Shown here: one piece after another, positions 1 through 8,080 of the stretch | How positions within the stretch are numbered: the first letter of the stretch is position 1 | How the letters are laid out: each line of letters opens with the position of its first letter | Notes under the pieces: generated by a model | Databases searched by the model: none | What the model was told of the DNA's origin: nothing | The model's input: the letters and a program-made list of their open reading frames with translations, nothing else | Virus record (IMG/VR): IMGVR_UViG_3300047375_000029 | Location: 1-42,919 of that record | Reading direction: 5' to 3' (one strand) | Length of the DNA: 42,919 nucleotides | DNA from: a virus | Translations under genes and position numbers: made by a program

Positions 1-638
1 AAACAGGCAAGAGATTAAAAGATAGTGTTACTGTATTTAATCCCTCAAGCAGACACCATGTAGCACAAAGATTAAAAGATAAATATGGTTGGAGTGCAGA
101 AGAATTTACCAGTGATGGTAAAGCTAAATTAGATGACAGTATATTATCTAAACTTCCATACCCTGAAGCTAAAATATTATGTGAACATTTTTTATTAAAT
201 AAAAGAATTGCACAAATATCAAGTGGAACACAAGCGTGGTTAAAACATGAACGTGAAGGTAAAATTCATGGCACATGTAATACAAACAGTTGTGTTACAT
301 CAAGAGCTTCACATTCATTTCCAAATTTAGGACAAGTGCCAAGCACGTCTGCACCTTATGGTAAAGAGTGTAGAGAATTATTTACAGTGCCAAAAGGAAA
401 ACGATTAGTAGGTATAGACATATCAGGACTAGAAGTAAGAATGCTTTGTCATTTTATGTCTAAATTTGACAATGGTGCTTACACTAAAATTGTACTTGAA
501 GGTGATATACACACAGAGACGCAAACATTAGCAGGATTAGAAAGCAGAGACCTTGCAAAAAGATTTTACTATTGCCTACTCTATGGTGGTTCAGTTAAAC
601 GAGTAGCTGAAGTTATAAACAAACCATTTAAAGAAGCA
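1..638. repeat. Terminal overlap, inexact copy of 42282-42919
   Basis: Aligned by eye, these 638 bases match the last 638 bases of the window with no gaps. About the first 100 bases and the last 18 or so are identical; the middle differs at many sites. I count about 23 amino acid differences in 212 codons. Both copies stay open in the polymerase frame. Confidence 0.9.
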
Positions 639-1040
639 GGTAAAGTTAAGAAAAGATTTTTAAATAACTTACCTGCATTAGCAAAACTTATTGAAGGTGT
701 GCAGTCTGCGGCTGAACGTGGTTATCTAAATGGTTTAGACAAAAGACAAATCAAAGTTCGTAACAGCTATTCAAGTTTAAATACACTTTTACAATCGGCA
801 GGAAGTATTGTTTCAAAAAAATGGCTAGTAGAATTTAACAAAGAGATTAAGAAATTTAACAACGCACAACAAGTTGTATGGGTGCATGACGAGATACAAG
901 TTGAGTGTGAAGAACAAGACGCTGAAGACATTGGTAAGATAGCAGTAGAATGTATTAAACGTGCAGGTGAACACTTCCAATTAAGAGTGCCGCTAACAGG
1001 CGAATATAAAATATCAACTAATTGGAGTGGAACACACTAA
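1..1040 (+). CDS. Family A DNA polymerase, C-terminal part (partial at window start)
   Basis: This is the polymerase domain of a T7 gp5-like replicative DNA polymerase, read in frame from base 3. An FNPSSR segment near the start matches the T7 sequence that follows the thioredoxin-binding loop, and SFPNLGQVP matches T7 FPNLAQIP. Motif A is GIDISGLEVRML, with the metal-binding Asp and the following Glu and Arg. The O-helix motif is RDLAKRFYYCLLYG, with Arg, Lys and a Tyr at the position of T7 Tyr526 (E. coli Pol I 762). Motif C is WVHDEIQVE with the catalytic His-Asp. The N-terminal half is at the other window end (41624-42919); joined at the overlap the protein would be about 565 aa, against 704 in T7. 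The stop overlaps the next gene's ATG by one base. Confidence 0.95.
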   Translation, partial: TGKRLKDSVTVFNPSSRHHVAQRLKDKYGWSAEEFTSDGKAKLDDSILSKLPYPEAKILCEHFLLNKRIAQISSGTQAWLKHEREGKIHGTCNTNSCVTSRASHSFPNLGQVPSTSAPYGKECRELFTVPKGKRLVGIDISGLEVRMLCHFMSKFDNGAYTKIVLEGDIHTETQTLAGLESRDLAKRFYYCLLYGGSVKRVAEVINKPFKEAGKVKKRFLNNLPALAKLIEGVQSAAERGYLNGLDKRQIKVRNSYSSLNTLLQSAGSIVSKKWLVEFNKEIKKFNNAQQVVWVHDEIQVECEEQDAEDIGKIAVECIKRAGEHFQLRVPLTGEYKISTNWSGTH

Positions 1041-1444
1041 TGAAGAATAACAAATTCGATATTGACCTAAAGTATGGTCAAGAAAGAGAACAAAGACTAG
1101 CATCTATATTAGACAAAGATAAAAATAAAATAGAAGTTAAAACTGAAAGAGACTGGTGGTTCAAAACAGGTAACATTGCAATAGAAGTAGAATGTAATGG
1201 TAAACCTTCAGGTATCATGGCAACCAAAGCTGACTATTGGGTACACATATTAGCAGAGGGTGACAAAGATTATTGCAGATTAATATTTGATACTAGAACA
1301 ATAAAAAGATTAGCAAAAAAATACATAGGTACACTTAAAAATGGTGGTGATGGTTGGCGTAGTAGGTTTGTTTTAATACCTTTAGCCGAAATATTTTTAC
1401 CAAAAAATTTAAGCAAATCTATGCAGGAGAGGATAGTTAAATAA
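1040..1444 (+). CDS. Putative PD-(D/E)XK-type nuclease, 134 aa
   Basis: This small soluble protein sits between DNA polymerase and exonuclease. The segment IEVKTERDWW followed by NIAIEVE looks like the core of a PD-(D/E)XK nuclease (Glu-x-Lys on one strand, a Glu-rich strand after it), as in Holliday-junction resolvase or VRR-like folds. I infer a role in branched or broken DNA processing, distinct from the endonuclease I homologue at 37738. The start at 1040 is chosen because its ATG shares a base with the polymerase TAA, the junction type seen throughout this genome; a TTG 18 bases upstream is possible but would lie inside the polymerase end. The stop overlaps the exonuclease ATG by one base, so the genes are probably translationally coupled. 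Confidence 0.65.
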   Translation: MKNNKFDIDLKYGQEREQRLASILDKDKNKIEVKTERDWWFKTGNIAIEVECNGKPSGIMATKADYWVHILAEGDKDYCRLIFDTRTIKRLAKKYIGTLKNGGDGWRSRFVLIPLAEIFLPKNLSKSMQERIVK

Positions 1445-2196
1445 TGTATAAAAAGAAAAGAGTATTAGTAATTGATGGTGACATACTTGCTTACCAGATA
1501 GCAACTAACAATGAACAACCTATCAACTGGGGTGATGGCTTATGGACATTACACGCAGAGTTACCTACTTGTAATTCACAATTAGATGCAGTGATAGATG
1601 ATTTAGGTTCTGGGTTATCAGCAGATGACTATGTTGTAGCACTTACAGATAAGAATAATTTTAGAAAAGATGTTCTTCCTACATACAAAAGTAATCGTAA
1701 AGAAAAACGTAAGCCAATAGTTTTAAATGCAATGCGTGAACACATTATGGAAAAACATAATGGTATCATGTGGGCTAACCTAGAAGCAGATGATGTCATG
1801 GGTATTATGGCAACTGAACCTAGTGATGAAGAAAGAATATTAGTTAGCATTGATAAAGACATGCGAACAATACCATGCAATCTTTCACAAGATGGTATGA
1901 CAGTAGAACAGATACCAGAGAAGATAGCTAATTATAACTTTATGATACAGACAATCATGGGTGACAAGACAGATGGCTATGATGGTATTGATGGTGTTGG
2001 TATTAAGACAGCAGAAAAGCTCCTTCTTAAATATACTAATGTTCCACTTTTAGACCTATGGAAGATAGTCAAAGGTATCTACAAAGAAAAAGGTTACACA
2101 CAAAAAGAAGCTCTACAACAAGCTAGGGTCGCACACATTTTAAGACATGGAGAATACAATAAGAAAACAGGGAAGGTAAAACTATGGACGATATAA
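1444..2196 (+). CDS. 5'-3' exonuclease (T7 gp6 / FEN-like), 250 aa
   Basis: This is a FEN-family 5'-3' exonuclease that would remove RNA primers and degrade host DNA. The N-terminus VLVIDGDILAYQIA carries the first metal-binding Asp pair. LEADDVMGIMA holds the central acidic cluster, VSIDKDM the next Asp pair, and the helix-hairpin-helix region reads GDKTDGYDGIDGVGIKTAEKLL. The order and spacing match T7 gp6 and the Pol I 5' nuclease domain, and the length is usual for a phage stand-alone enzyme. It starts with an ATG overlapping the stop of the upstream nuclease gene and overlaps the DUF3310 gene downstream by 13 bases, as part of one replication and nucleotide-metabolism operon. Confidence 0.9.
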   Translation: MYKKKRVLVIDGDILAYQIATNNEQPINWGDGLWTLHAELPTCNSQLDAVIDDLGSGLSADDYVVALTDKNNFRKDVLPTYKSNRKEKRKPIVLNAMREHIMEKHNGIMWANLEADDVMGIMATEPSDEERILVSIDKDMRTIPCNLSQDGMTVEQIPEKIANYNFMIQTIMGDKTDGYDGIDGVGIKTAEKLLLKYTNVPLLDLWKIVKGIYKEKGYTQKEALQQARVAHILRHGEYNKKTGKVKLWTI

Positions 2197-2408
2197 AAAA
2201 ACCAATGCACTACAATCAAGGTGGTATTGAACCTATAGATTACATCACAAAGAATGACCTGTCTTACTGCGAAGGTAATGTAATTAAGTACATTTCTCGT
2301 TGGAGATTTAAAGGTGGCGTACAAGATTTAAAGAAAGCTAAACAATACATAGATTTTATTATTGAGAAAGAAGCACAACCCACAGTAACAGAAACAAAAG
2401 ATGATTGA
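2184..2408 (+). CDS. DUF3310 protein, 74 aa
   Basis: The sequence matches the DUF3310 pattern: KPMHYNQGGIEPIDYI near the start, then a conserved GNVIKYISRWRFKGG stretch and a Leu/Lys-rich helix ending in Glu and Lys. In T7 a DUF3310 domain forms part of gp1.7, a nucleotide kinase. This short form lacks the rest of gp1.7, so enzymatic activity cannot be assumed; a nucleotide-related role is suggested only by its place directly upstream of the reductase genes. It overlaps both neighbours (13 bases with the exonuclease, 8 bases with nrdA), so it is co-translated with them. The ATG at 2184 is preceded by a GGGAAGG-like stretch that can serve as ribosome binding site. Confidence 0.85.
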   Translation: MDDIKKPMHYNQGGIEPIDYITKNDLSYCEGNVIKYISRWRFKGGVQDLKKAKQYIDFIIEKEAQPTVTETKDD

Positions 2409-4152
2409 TTACGATAGAGACGAGTTACTTACTGACTTCGGTAAGACAACTTTAAAAGATAGGTATTTATTACCAGAAGAAACATCACCGCAAGATGGAT
2501 TTATGAGGGCGGCAAAAGCATTTTCAGATAATGATGAGATGGCAGAAAGAATTTATAATTACGCTAGTAAACTTTGGTTCATGTACTCCACACCTATTTT
2601 ATCTAATGGTGGTACTAACAGAGGTATGCCTATCTCTTGTTTCTTAAATTATGTTGGTGATAGTAGAGAAGGATTAACAGGACACTACACAGAGAATGCT
2701 TGGTTGGCATCTATTGGTGGTGGTATTGGTGGTTACTGGGGACATGTAAGAAGTGATGGTGTTAGTACATCAGGTGGTTCTGCATCTTCAGGTTCAATAC
2801 CTTTTCTTCACGTTGTAGACAGTGAGATACTTGCATTTTCTCAAGGTAAAACAAGGCGTGGAAGTTATGCGGCATATATGGATATGTCACACCCAGAGAT
2901 AATAGAATTTTTAGAAATGCGTAAGCCTAGTGGTGGAGACATACATAGAAAATGTCTTAACCTACATCATGCAATAAATATATCTGATGAGTTTATGCAG
3001 TTGATAGAAAAATGTATTGCTGAACCTACCTATGATGACAGTTGGAATTTAATTGACCCTCATACAAAGAAAGTAATACGAACTGTATCAGCTAGAGAGT
3101 TGTGGCAAAAATTATTAGAGACAAGAGTTGCTACTGGTGAGCCTTATGTTTCATTTATAGATACTATCAATGACGCATTGCCTGAAACACAAAAGAAACT
3201 AGGATTAAAAGTACATCATTCTAATTTATGTACAGAGATTACATTACCTACTAATGAAAATAGAACAGCAGTGTGTTGTTTGTCTTCAGTTAATTTAGAA
3301 AAGTATGAAGAGTGGAAGAATGAACCATTGTTTGTACCAGATTTAGTTAGGTTTTTAGATAATGCTTTGTCCCACTTTATAGAGAATGCACCAGAGAGTG
3401 TGTTCAGAGCAAAGTTTAGTGCGGCTAGTGAAAGAAGTATTGGGTTAGGAGCTATGGGTTTTCACGCATACTTACAATCTAAAGGTATACCTTTTGAAAG
3501 TGCATTGGCTAAAGCTATGAACTTAAAGATATTCAAAAAGATTAAACAAGAAGCTGTAGAAGAAAGTCAAAGACTAGCAATCAAGAGAGGTGAAGCACCT
3601 GATATGGAAGGTACAGGTATGCGTAATGCACACTTGTTAGCCATAGCACCTAACGCATCATCATCTATTATTTGTGGTACGACATCACCATCAATAGAAC
3701 CATACAGAGCTAACGCTTATGTACAGAAAACAATGTCAGGTTCTTTTCTAGTTAAGAATAAATATTTAGAAAAGTTACTAGATAAAAAAGGCATGAACAC
3801 TGATGCAGTGTGGCAATCCATAGTAGCACAGAGAGGTTCAGTATTACATTTAGATGAACTATCTGATTATGAAAAAGATACATTTAAAACATCTATAGAA
3901 ATTAATCAGCAATGGGTAATAGAACATGCGGCAGACAGACAACAGTATGTATGTCAAGGGCAGTCAGTAAATGTATTTGTACCTGCTGATGTAAACATCA
4001 AAGAGTTACATGACATACACATGTTAGCTTGGAAAAGAAAAATAAAAACTTTGTACTATTGTAGAAGTGAAGCAATCAAACGTGCAGAGTTAGTATCAAA
4101 AAAAGTAGAAAGAACAATCATACCAGAAGCCGATTGTTTAGCATGTGAATAA
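2401..4152 (+). CDS. nrdA: Class I ribonucleotide reductase, alpha subunit, 583 aa
   Basis: This is the catalytic subunit that reduces ribonucleotides for phage DNA synthesis. Visible catalytic features are Cys80 (PISCFLN), the N-x-C-x-E triad at 275-279 (NLCTEI), Cys292 (VCCLSSVNL), the Tyr-Tyr pair in KTLYYCRS near the C-terminus, and a C-terminal CLACE giving the Cys579/Cys582 pair used for re-reduction by thioredoxin or glutaredoxin. At 583 aa it is far shorter than E. coli NrdA (761 aa). The N-terminal ATP-cone is missing, since active-site Cys80 lies close to the start. It therefore probably lacks dATP feedback inhibition. Its ATG overlaps the end of the DUF3310 gene; nrdB follows after two tiny genes. 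Confidence 0.95.
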   Translation: MIDYDRDELLTDFGKTTLKDRYLLPEETSPQDGFMRAAKAFSDNDEMAERIYNYASKLWFMYSTPILSNGGTNRGMPISCFLNYVGDSREGLTGHYTENAWLASIGGGIGGYWGHVRSDGVSTSGGSASSGSIPFLHVVDSEILAFSQGKTRRGSYAAYMDMSHPEIIEFLEMRKPSGGDIHRKCLNLHHAINISDEFMQLIEKCIAEPTYDDSWNLIDPHTKKVIRTVSARELWQKLLETRVATGEPYVSFIDTINDALPETQKKLGLKVHHSNLCTEITLPTNENRTAVCCLSSVNLEKYEEWKNEPLFVPDLVRFLDNALSHFIENAPESVFRAKFSAASERSIGLGAMGFHAYLQSKGIPFESALAKAMNLKIFKKIKQEAVEESQRLAIKRGEAPDMEGTGMRNAHLLAIAPNASSSIICGTTSPSIEPYRANAYVQKTMSGSFLVKNKYLEKLLDKKGMNTDAVWQSIVAQRGSVLHLDELSDYEKDTFKTSIEINQQWVIEHAADRQQYVCQGQSVNVFVPADVNIKELHDIHMLAWKRKIKTLYYCRSEAIKRAELVSKKVERTIIPEADCLACE

Positions 4153-4268
4153 TGAAGAGATATATATTAGAAATTATCTATCATTATTCAACAGCTTTAA
4201 CGTCTTGGTCATGGCAAAGATTATACGGAGATAGAAAGAAGGGAGCAGGTTACAACAATGACAGATGA
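4152..4268 (+). CDS. Small hypothetical protein, 38 aa
   Basis: The ATG shares its A with the nrdA stop (TAATG), the usual junction of this genome. The product is short, aromatic and basic: it starts MKRYILEIIYHYSTAL, has a WSWQRLYGDRK stretch and ends in a polar tail. I recognise no domain. It overlaps the next small gene by 11 bases. The tight overlaps on both sides support real translation. It is too short to assign a function; the N-terminal half could be an amphipathic helix. Confidence 0.5.
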   Translation: MKRYILEIIYHYSTALTSWSWQRLYGDRKKGAGYNNDR

Positions 4269-4416
4269 AAGTATTTTTGATGGTTTTGATAAACCACGAA
4301 AGAAGAGACGTAAAAGAAAACCAAAACAATCAGTGTTATGGACTGTGTATCACACAATCCTAGCAGTGGAATTATTAATCATAATTATTATAGAAGGGAT
4401 TGAATTATTAAGATGA
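4258..4416 (+). CDS. Small membrane protein, 52 aa, between nrdA and nrdB
   Basis: Residues 12-23 form a very basic cluster (DKPRKKRRKRKPK). A hydrophobic helix follows at about residues 28-50, including a run of five isoleucines, consistent with one membrane span with a cytoplasmic basic N-terminus. The ATG is preceded by a GGGAG-type ribosome binding site inside the preceding gene, and the stop overlaps the nrdB ATG in an ATGA junction, so it lies within the reductase operon. No family is recognised. A membrane anchor or a superinfection/lysis-related role would be speculation. Confidence 0.6.
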   Translation: MTDESIFDGFDKPRKKRRKRKPKQSVLWTVYHTILAVELLIIIIIEGIELLR

Positions 4417-5363
4417 GTTTATTTAAGAAGAGAGCATACTACAAACCCTTTGATTACGAATGGGCATTTCAATCATACGATATGCAACAGAAGATGCACT
4501 GGCTACCAAGTGAAGTGCCATTGCATGAAGATGTAAGAGACTGGAATGAAAGATTAAGTGCAGAAGAGAAAAATTTAATAGGACAAATATTAAAATTTTT
4601 TACACAAGGAGATGTCGATATAGCACAAGCCTATTTAGATAAATATATTCCACAGTTTAAATCACCTGAAATAAGAATGATGTTATCTGCAATAGCTTCT
4701 AGTGAAGCAAACCATGCACATAGTTATTCTTTGTTAAATGATACTATTGGATTACCTGATAAAGAATACAAAGCATTTCAAGAGTACAAAGAAATGTCGG
4801 ATAAACATGAGTATCTATTTACATCTAAAGGTAAAGGACTTGAAGGACTAGCTAGAGAGATAGCTTGTTTCTCTGCATTTGGTGAAGGCTTACAGTTGTT
4901 TGCATCATTTGTCATGCTTCTTAACTTTCAAAGATATGGACGTATGAAGGGTATGTGTCAGATAGTAACTTGGTCTATCAGAGATGAGACACACCATGTT
5001 GAAAGCATGATTAAATTGTTTCATCAAATCATAAAAGAAAACCCAAATATTTGGACAGAAAAATTTAAAGCAAGTATCTATCAAACAGCTAGAGACATGG
5101 TTGACCTTGAAGATAAGTTTATTGATTTAGCTTTTTCTATGGGTGGTATCAGAGGATTAAAAGCTGAAGAAGTTAAAGAGTATATTAGATACATAGCAGA
5201 TAGAAGACTACTTCAACTATCTTTGAAACCTAATTATGGTGTTAAAGAAAACCCATTAGCGTGGTTGGATTGGGTATTAAATGGCGTAGAACATGCTAAT
5301 TTCTTTGAGAATAGAGCTACAGAATATAACAAAGGTACTGTCACAGGTAATCTTTGGGACTAA
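4413..5363 (+). CDS. nrdB: Class I ribonucleotide reductase, beta subunit, 316 aa
   Basis: This is the radical-generating subunit partner of nrdA. The ferritin-like metal ligands are visible: an acidic residue in FFTQGDVDIAQ (67-69), E-x-x-H at Glu98/His101 (SEANHAHSY), Glu158 in FSAFGEGLQLF and E-x-x-H at Glu192/His195 (RDETHHVE). Tyr105, four residues after His101, is at the place of the E. coli radical Tyr122, so a conventional tyrosyl radical enzyme is expected. The C-terminus is acidic and aromatic and ends in NLWD, as expected for the tail that docks on the alpha subunit. It overlaps the upstream small membrane gene by 4 bases. A phage-type promoter begins only a few bases before its stop. 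Confidence 0.95.
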   Translation: MSLFKKRAYYKPFDYEWAFQSYDMQQKMHWLPSEVPLHEDVRDWNERLSAEEKNLIGQILKFFTQGDVDIAQAYLDKYIPQFKSPEIRMMLSAIASSEANHAHSYSLLNDTIGLPDKEYKAFQEYKEMSDKHEYLFTSKGKGLEGLAREIACFSAFGEGLQLFASFVMLLNFQRYGRMKGMCQIVTWSIRDETHHVESMIKLFHQIIKENPNIWTEKFKASIYQTARDMVDLEDKFIDLAFSMGGIRGLKAEEVKEYIRYIADRRLLQLSLKPNYGVKENPLAWLDWVLNGVEHANFFENRATEYNKGTVTGNLWD

Positions 5364-5377
5364 CCTTACACTTTTAG
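5359..5377 (+). promoter_or_regulatory. Phage RNA polymerase promoter, copy A (late type)
   Basis: ACTAACCTTACACTTTTAG is one of four near-identical 19-mers in the window, all on the + strand at module boundaries. The core resembles SP6 (GACACTATAG) and T7 (TCACTATAG) promoters. It stands directly before the head gene block and overlaps the end of nrdB. Confidence 0.75.
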
Positions 5378-5560
5378 ATGAAAAACGTAATGGAAGATTT
5401 AATCTTACCTGAAAAAGTAGATGATTTAATTAAATTATTGAACACAGTTTACCCTGAAAAGTCACCTGATTTAAAAGATGATAGTAAAACTATTTATTTT
5501 AAAGCAGGTCAAAGGGACGTAGTTAATTTTATTAATACACTTAAAGAGAGGGATAAATAA
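5378..5560 (+). CDS. Small hypothetical protein upstream of head genes, 60 aa
   Basis: This is a short, soluble, charged protein (MKNVMEDLILPEKVDDLIKL at the start) predicted to be mostly helical, with no recognised family. The ATG at 5378 directly abuts promoter copy A, so a transcript from that promoter would have almost no leader. A second in-frame ATG at 5390 is an alternative start; neither has a clear Shine-Dalgarno sequence. The gene lies between the reductase and the connector block. T7-like phages often carry small accessory virion or assembly genes here, but nothing in the sequence proves that role. Confidence 0.6.
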   Translation: MKNVMEDLILPEKVDDLIKLLNTVYPEKSPDLKDDSKTIYFKAGQRDVVNFINTLKERDK

Positions 5561-5561
5561 C

Positions 5562-5771
5562 ATGTGCATGTCACCAAAGATACCACCTGCTCCTGAACCT
5601 GCTCCTGCTCCAGTTAACACTTCACAAACAGTGGGTGAACAAACTGCACCAGAGTTAGTTACATCAAATGAACAGGACTTAAACATTAAGAAGAAAAAAG
5701 TTAAGAAATCGGGTACGAGTTCTTTAAATACTTCTTCAGGTTTGAACATAGCTACTAACACAACTGTCTAA
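5562..5771 (+). CDS. Proline-rich small virion-type protein, 69 aa
   Basis: The N-terminus MCMSPKIPPAPEPAPAP is a proline/alanine stretch. It is followed by a polar linker, a lysine cluster (IKKKKVKKSG) and a Ser/Thr/Asn-rich tail. Proteins of this make-up, with an early Cys, a Pro-rich segment and a basic patch, are common directly upstream of the connector gene in T7-like and other podoviruses and are usually listed as minor tail or head proteins (compare T7 gp6.7/gp7.3 by position). It starts one base after the preceding stop region and is followed closely by the connector gene. Function is inferred from place only. Confidence 0.65.
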   Translation: MCMSPKIPPAPEPAPAPVNTSQTVGEQTAPELVTSNEQDLNIKKKKVKKSGTSSLNTSSGLNIATNTTV

Positions 5772-5775
5772 TTAG

Positions 5776-7335
5776 ATGGAATACGCAGGTAGTTTACAGA
5801 AAGCTCATACAGCTAAAGAACGATATCTTAAACTACAACAAGATAGAGAACATTATTTAGATAGAGCTGAAGAGTGTAGTGAATTAACTATCCCATCGCT
5901 TATTAAACCTGAAGGTTTTACATCTTCAGATGAACTATACAATCCATTCCAATCAGTTGGTGCAAGAGGTGTCAACAATTTAGCAAGTAAACTTCTTTTA
6001 TTATTGCTTCCCCCTAACTCCCCATTTTTTAGATTATCAATTACAGGTGACGCTAAAAAAGAATTAGAAGAAAATAAAGACATGAAGACTGACATAGAGA
6101 AGTCTTTGTCTGTAATAGAAAAAGAAGTGTCAGGTAAAATTGAACAACTAGCATTAAGAGTTAGTGTGTTTGAAGCTCTTAAACATCTTATTGTAGGTGG
6201 TAACGTATTAACTTACTTACCTAAAAAAGGTAGCATGAGAGTGTTTCCTTTATCACAGTATGTAGTTAGAAGAGATGCTTCAGGTAATGTACTAGAAGTA
6301 GTTATCTGTGAGAAAGCAAGTATTTTATCTTTAGGTAAAGATGTAACTGCACAAGTTATTTCTGACCCAGATTATAAGTCAGATGAAGACATAGAATTAT
6401 ACACACATATTTACAAATTAAATGAGAATGAGTTTTATGTTTGCCAAGAAGTAAACGGAATTAAAATACCAGAAAGTATTGGTACATTTAAAAAAGAAAG
6501 AATGCCTTACCAAGCATTAAGAATGGTAAGAGTTGACAATGAAGATTATGGCAGAGGATATGTAGAAGAATTTTTAGGTGATTTAAAATCATTAGAAGGT
6601 TTATCACAAGCACTTGTAGAGAGTGCGGCGGCATCATCTAAAATAGTATTCATGGTTAGACCTAACTCTGTTACTAGAAAAAAAGATTTAGCTATGACTA
6701 GAAATGGTGACATCATTACTGGTACGGCTGATGATGTGTCTGTACTACAAGCACAGAAACAATATGATTTACAAGTAGTAGAAAGAAGTATTGCTAAACT
6801 AGAAGAAAGAATGTCTTACGCATTCTTACTACACACAGCAATCCAAAGAGATGCAGAAAGAGTTACTGCACAAGAAATTAGATACATGGCAGAACAATTA
6901 GAGACTGCTATGGGTGGTATTTATTCATTACTATCACAAGAGTTCCAACTACCATTAGTTTCTATACTGATGAAAAGAATGGAACAAGCAAATGAAATAC
7001 CAAAACTACCTAAAGGTACAGTTCAACCAACTATTATTACTGGTATTGAAGCATTAGGTAGAGGTAATGATTTACAAAAATTAAGAGAATTTGTTGCAGA
7101 GATAGGAAATCTTGCACAGATAAATCCGCAAGTTGTTCAGGCGTTAAACCCTGATGATTTAATCAAACGTATCGCTATTGGTTTAGGGATTGATACAGAT
7201 GGTTTATTAAAATCACAAGAGCAACTAGCAGAAGAACAAGCGGCAGAAGCAGAGCAAATGGAACAACAACAAATGGTTCAGATGGCAGAGAAAGCTATCC
7301 CACAAGTCGCAAACAATCTAACTAAACCACAATAA
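5776..7335 (+). CDS. Head-tail connector (portal), T7 gp8-like, 519 aa
   Basis: This is the portal ring subunit through which DNA is packaged and ejected. Length and order (before scaffold and capsid) match T7 gp8 (536 aa). Typical stretches are the early YLDRAEECSELTIPSLI, then GARGVNNLASKLLLLLLPP, and later YGRGYVEEFLGDLKSLEG, all characteristic of the Podoviridae head-tail connector family. The C-terminus is Glu/Gln-rich (EEQAAEAEQMEQQQ), predicted to be a helix or coiled coil as in the T7 wing/crown region. The start is the ATG at 5776, just after the preceding stop. Confidence 0.95.
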   Translation: MEYAGSLQKAHTAKERYLKLQQDREHYLDRAEECSELTIPSLIKPEGFTSSDELYNPFQSVGARGVNNLASKLLLLLLPPNSPFFRLSITGDAKKELEENKDMKTDIEKSLSVIEKEVSGKIEQLALRVSVFEALKHLIVGGNVLTYLPKKGSMRVFPLSQYVVRRDASGNVLEVVICEKASILSLGKDVTAQVISDPDYKSDEDIELYTHIYKLNENEFYVCQEVNGIKIPESIGTFKKERMPYQALRMVRVDNEDYGRGYVEEFLGDLKSLEGLSQALVESAAASSKIVFMVRPNSVTRKKDLAMTRNGDIITGTADDVSVLQAQKQYDLQVVERSIAKLEERMSYAFLLHTAIQRDAERVTAQEIRYMAEQLETAMGGIYSLLSQEFQLPLVSILMKRMEQANEIPKLPKGTVQPTIITGIEALGRGNDLQKLREFVAEIGNLAQINPQVVQALNPDDLIKRIAIGLGIDTDGLLKSQEQLAEEQAAEAEQMEQQQMVQMAEKAIPQVANNLTKPQ

Positions 7336-7345
7336 GGAAACACAA

Positions 7346-8080
7346 ATGGTAGAAACAGTAGAGATAAAACAAGAAGAAACTACTAGCGAAAAGCCAGTAG
7401 AAGAAAATGTTACACAAAGTAAACCTGAAGGCTTACCTGAAAAATTCAACAGCGTTGAAGATTTAGCAAAGTCATATTCAGAACTAGAAAAGAAACTTGG
7501 TGACAACAAAGAAGCTCCTAAAGAAGAAGCTCCTAAAACAGAAACAAAAACATCTGATTTAGAGATTGCTGAAAAGGCAGTTGAGAGTGCAGGTTTAAAT
7601 ATGGATAACCTTGCAACAGAGTATAATGAAAAAGGTGAGCTAGATACTAAATCATACGAAGCATTAGAAAAAGCAGGTATACCTAAAGATTATGTAAACC
7701 AGTTTATTGAAGGTCAAAAAGCAATCGCTGACCAACAAGCAACATCTATCAAAGATATGGTAGGTGGTACTGATGCTTATACAGAGATGTCTAATTGGGC
7801 GGCAGAGAATATGTCCGAACAAGAAAAGACAGCTTACAATACAGCCGTTAATTCTAAAGATATAGAAACTGCAAAGTTAGCAGTGGTAGGATTAAAAGCT
7901 AAATTTGAAAGTGCTAATGGTAATGAACCAAGTCTCGTAGAAGGTAAAGGTACAATCACAGGACAAGATGGTTATAAGTCTTGGGCTGAAGTCACTGCCG
8001 CTATGGGTGATGACAGGTATTCAAAAGACCCTGCTTATCAAGCAATGGTTCAAGAAAAATTAGCTAAATCAGATTTATAA
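7346..8080 (+). CDS. Capsid assembly scaffolding protein, T7 gp9-like, 244 aa
   Basis: This is a very acidic protein with a Glu/Lys/Thr-rich disordered N-terminal half. It contains the phrase LPEKFNSVEDLAKSYSELEKKL, the hallmark of T7-like scaffolding proteins, followed by helical segments and a Lys-rich C-terminus (YQAMVQEKLAKSDL). Scaffold subunits template the procapsid and leave before or during packaging. It lies between connector and capsid genes as in T7. A GGAAAC-type ribosome binding site precedes the ATG. Confidence 0.9.
   Translation: MVETVEIKQEETTSEKPVEENVTQSKPEGLPEKFNSVEDLAKSYSELEKKLGDNKEAPKEEAPKTETKTSDLEIAEKAVESAGLNMDNLATEYNEKGELDTKSYEALEKAGIPKDYVNQFIEGQKAIADQQATSIKDMVGGTDAYTEMSNWAAENMSEQEKTAYNTAVNSKDIETAKLAVVGLKAKFESANGNEPSLVEGKGTITGQDGYKSWAEVTAAMGDDRYSKDPAYQAMVQEKLAKSDL

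Noticed and set aside
336-1040. Separate 234-codon gene starting at a GTG
   Set aside because: It is simply the continuation of DNA polymerase, whose frame is open from base 3.
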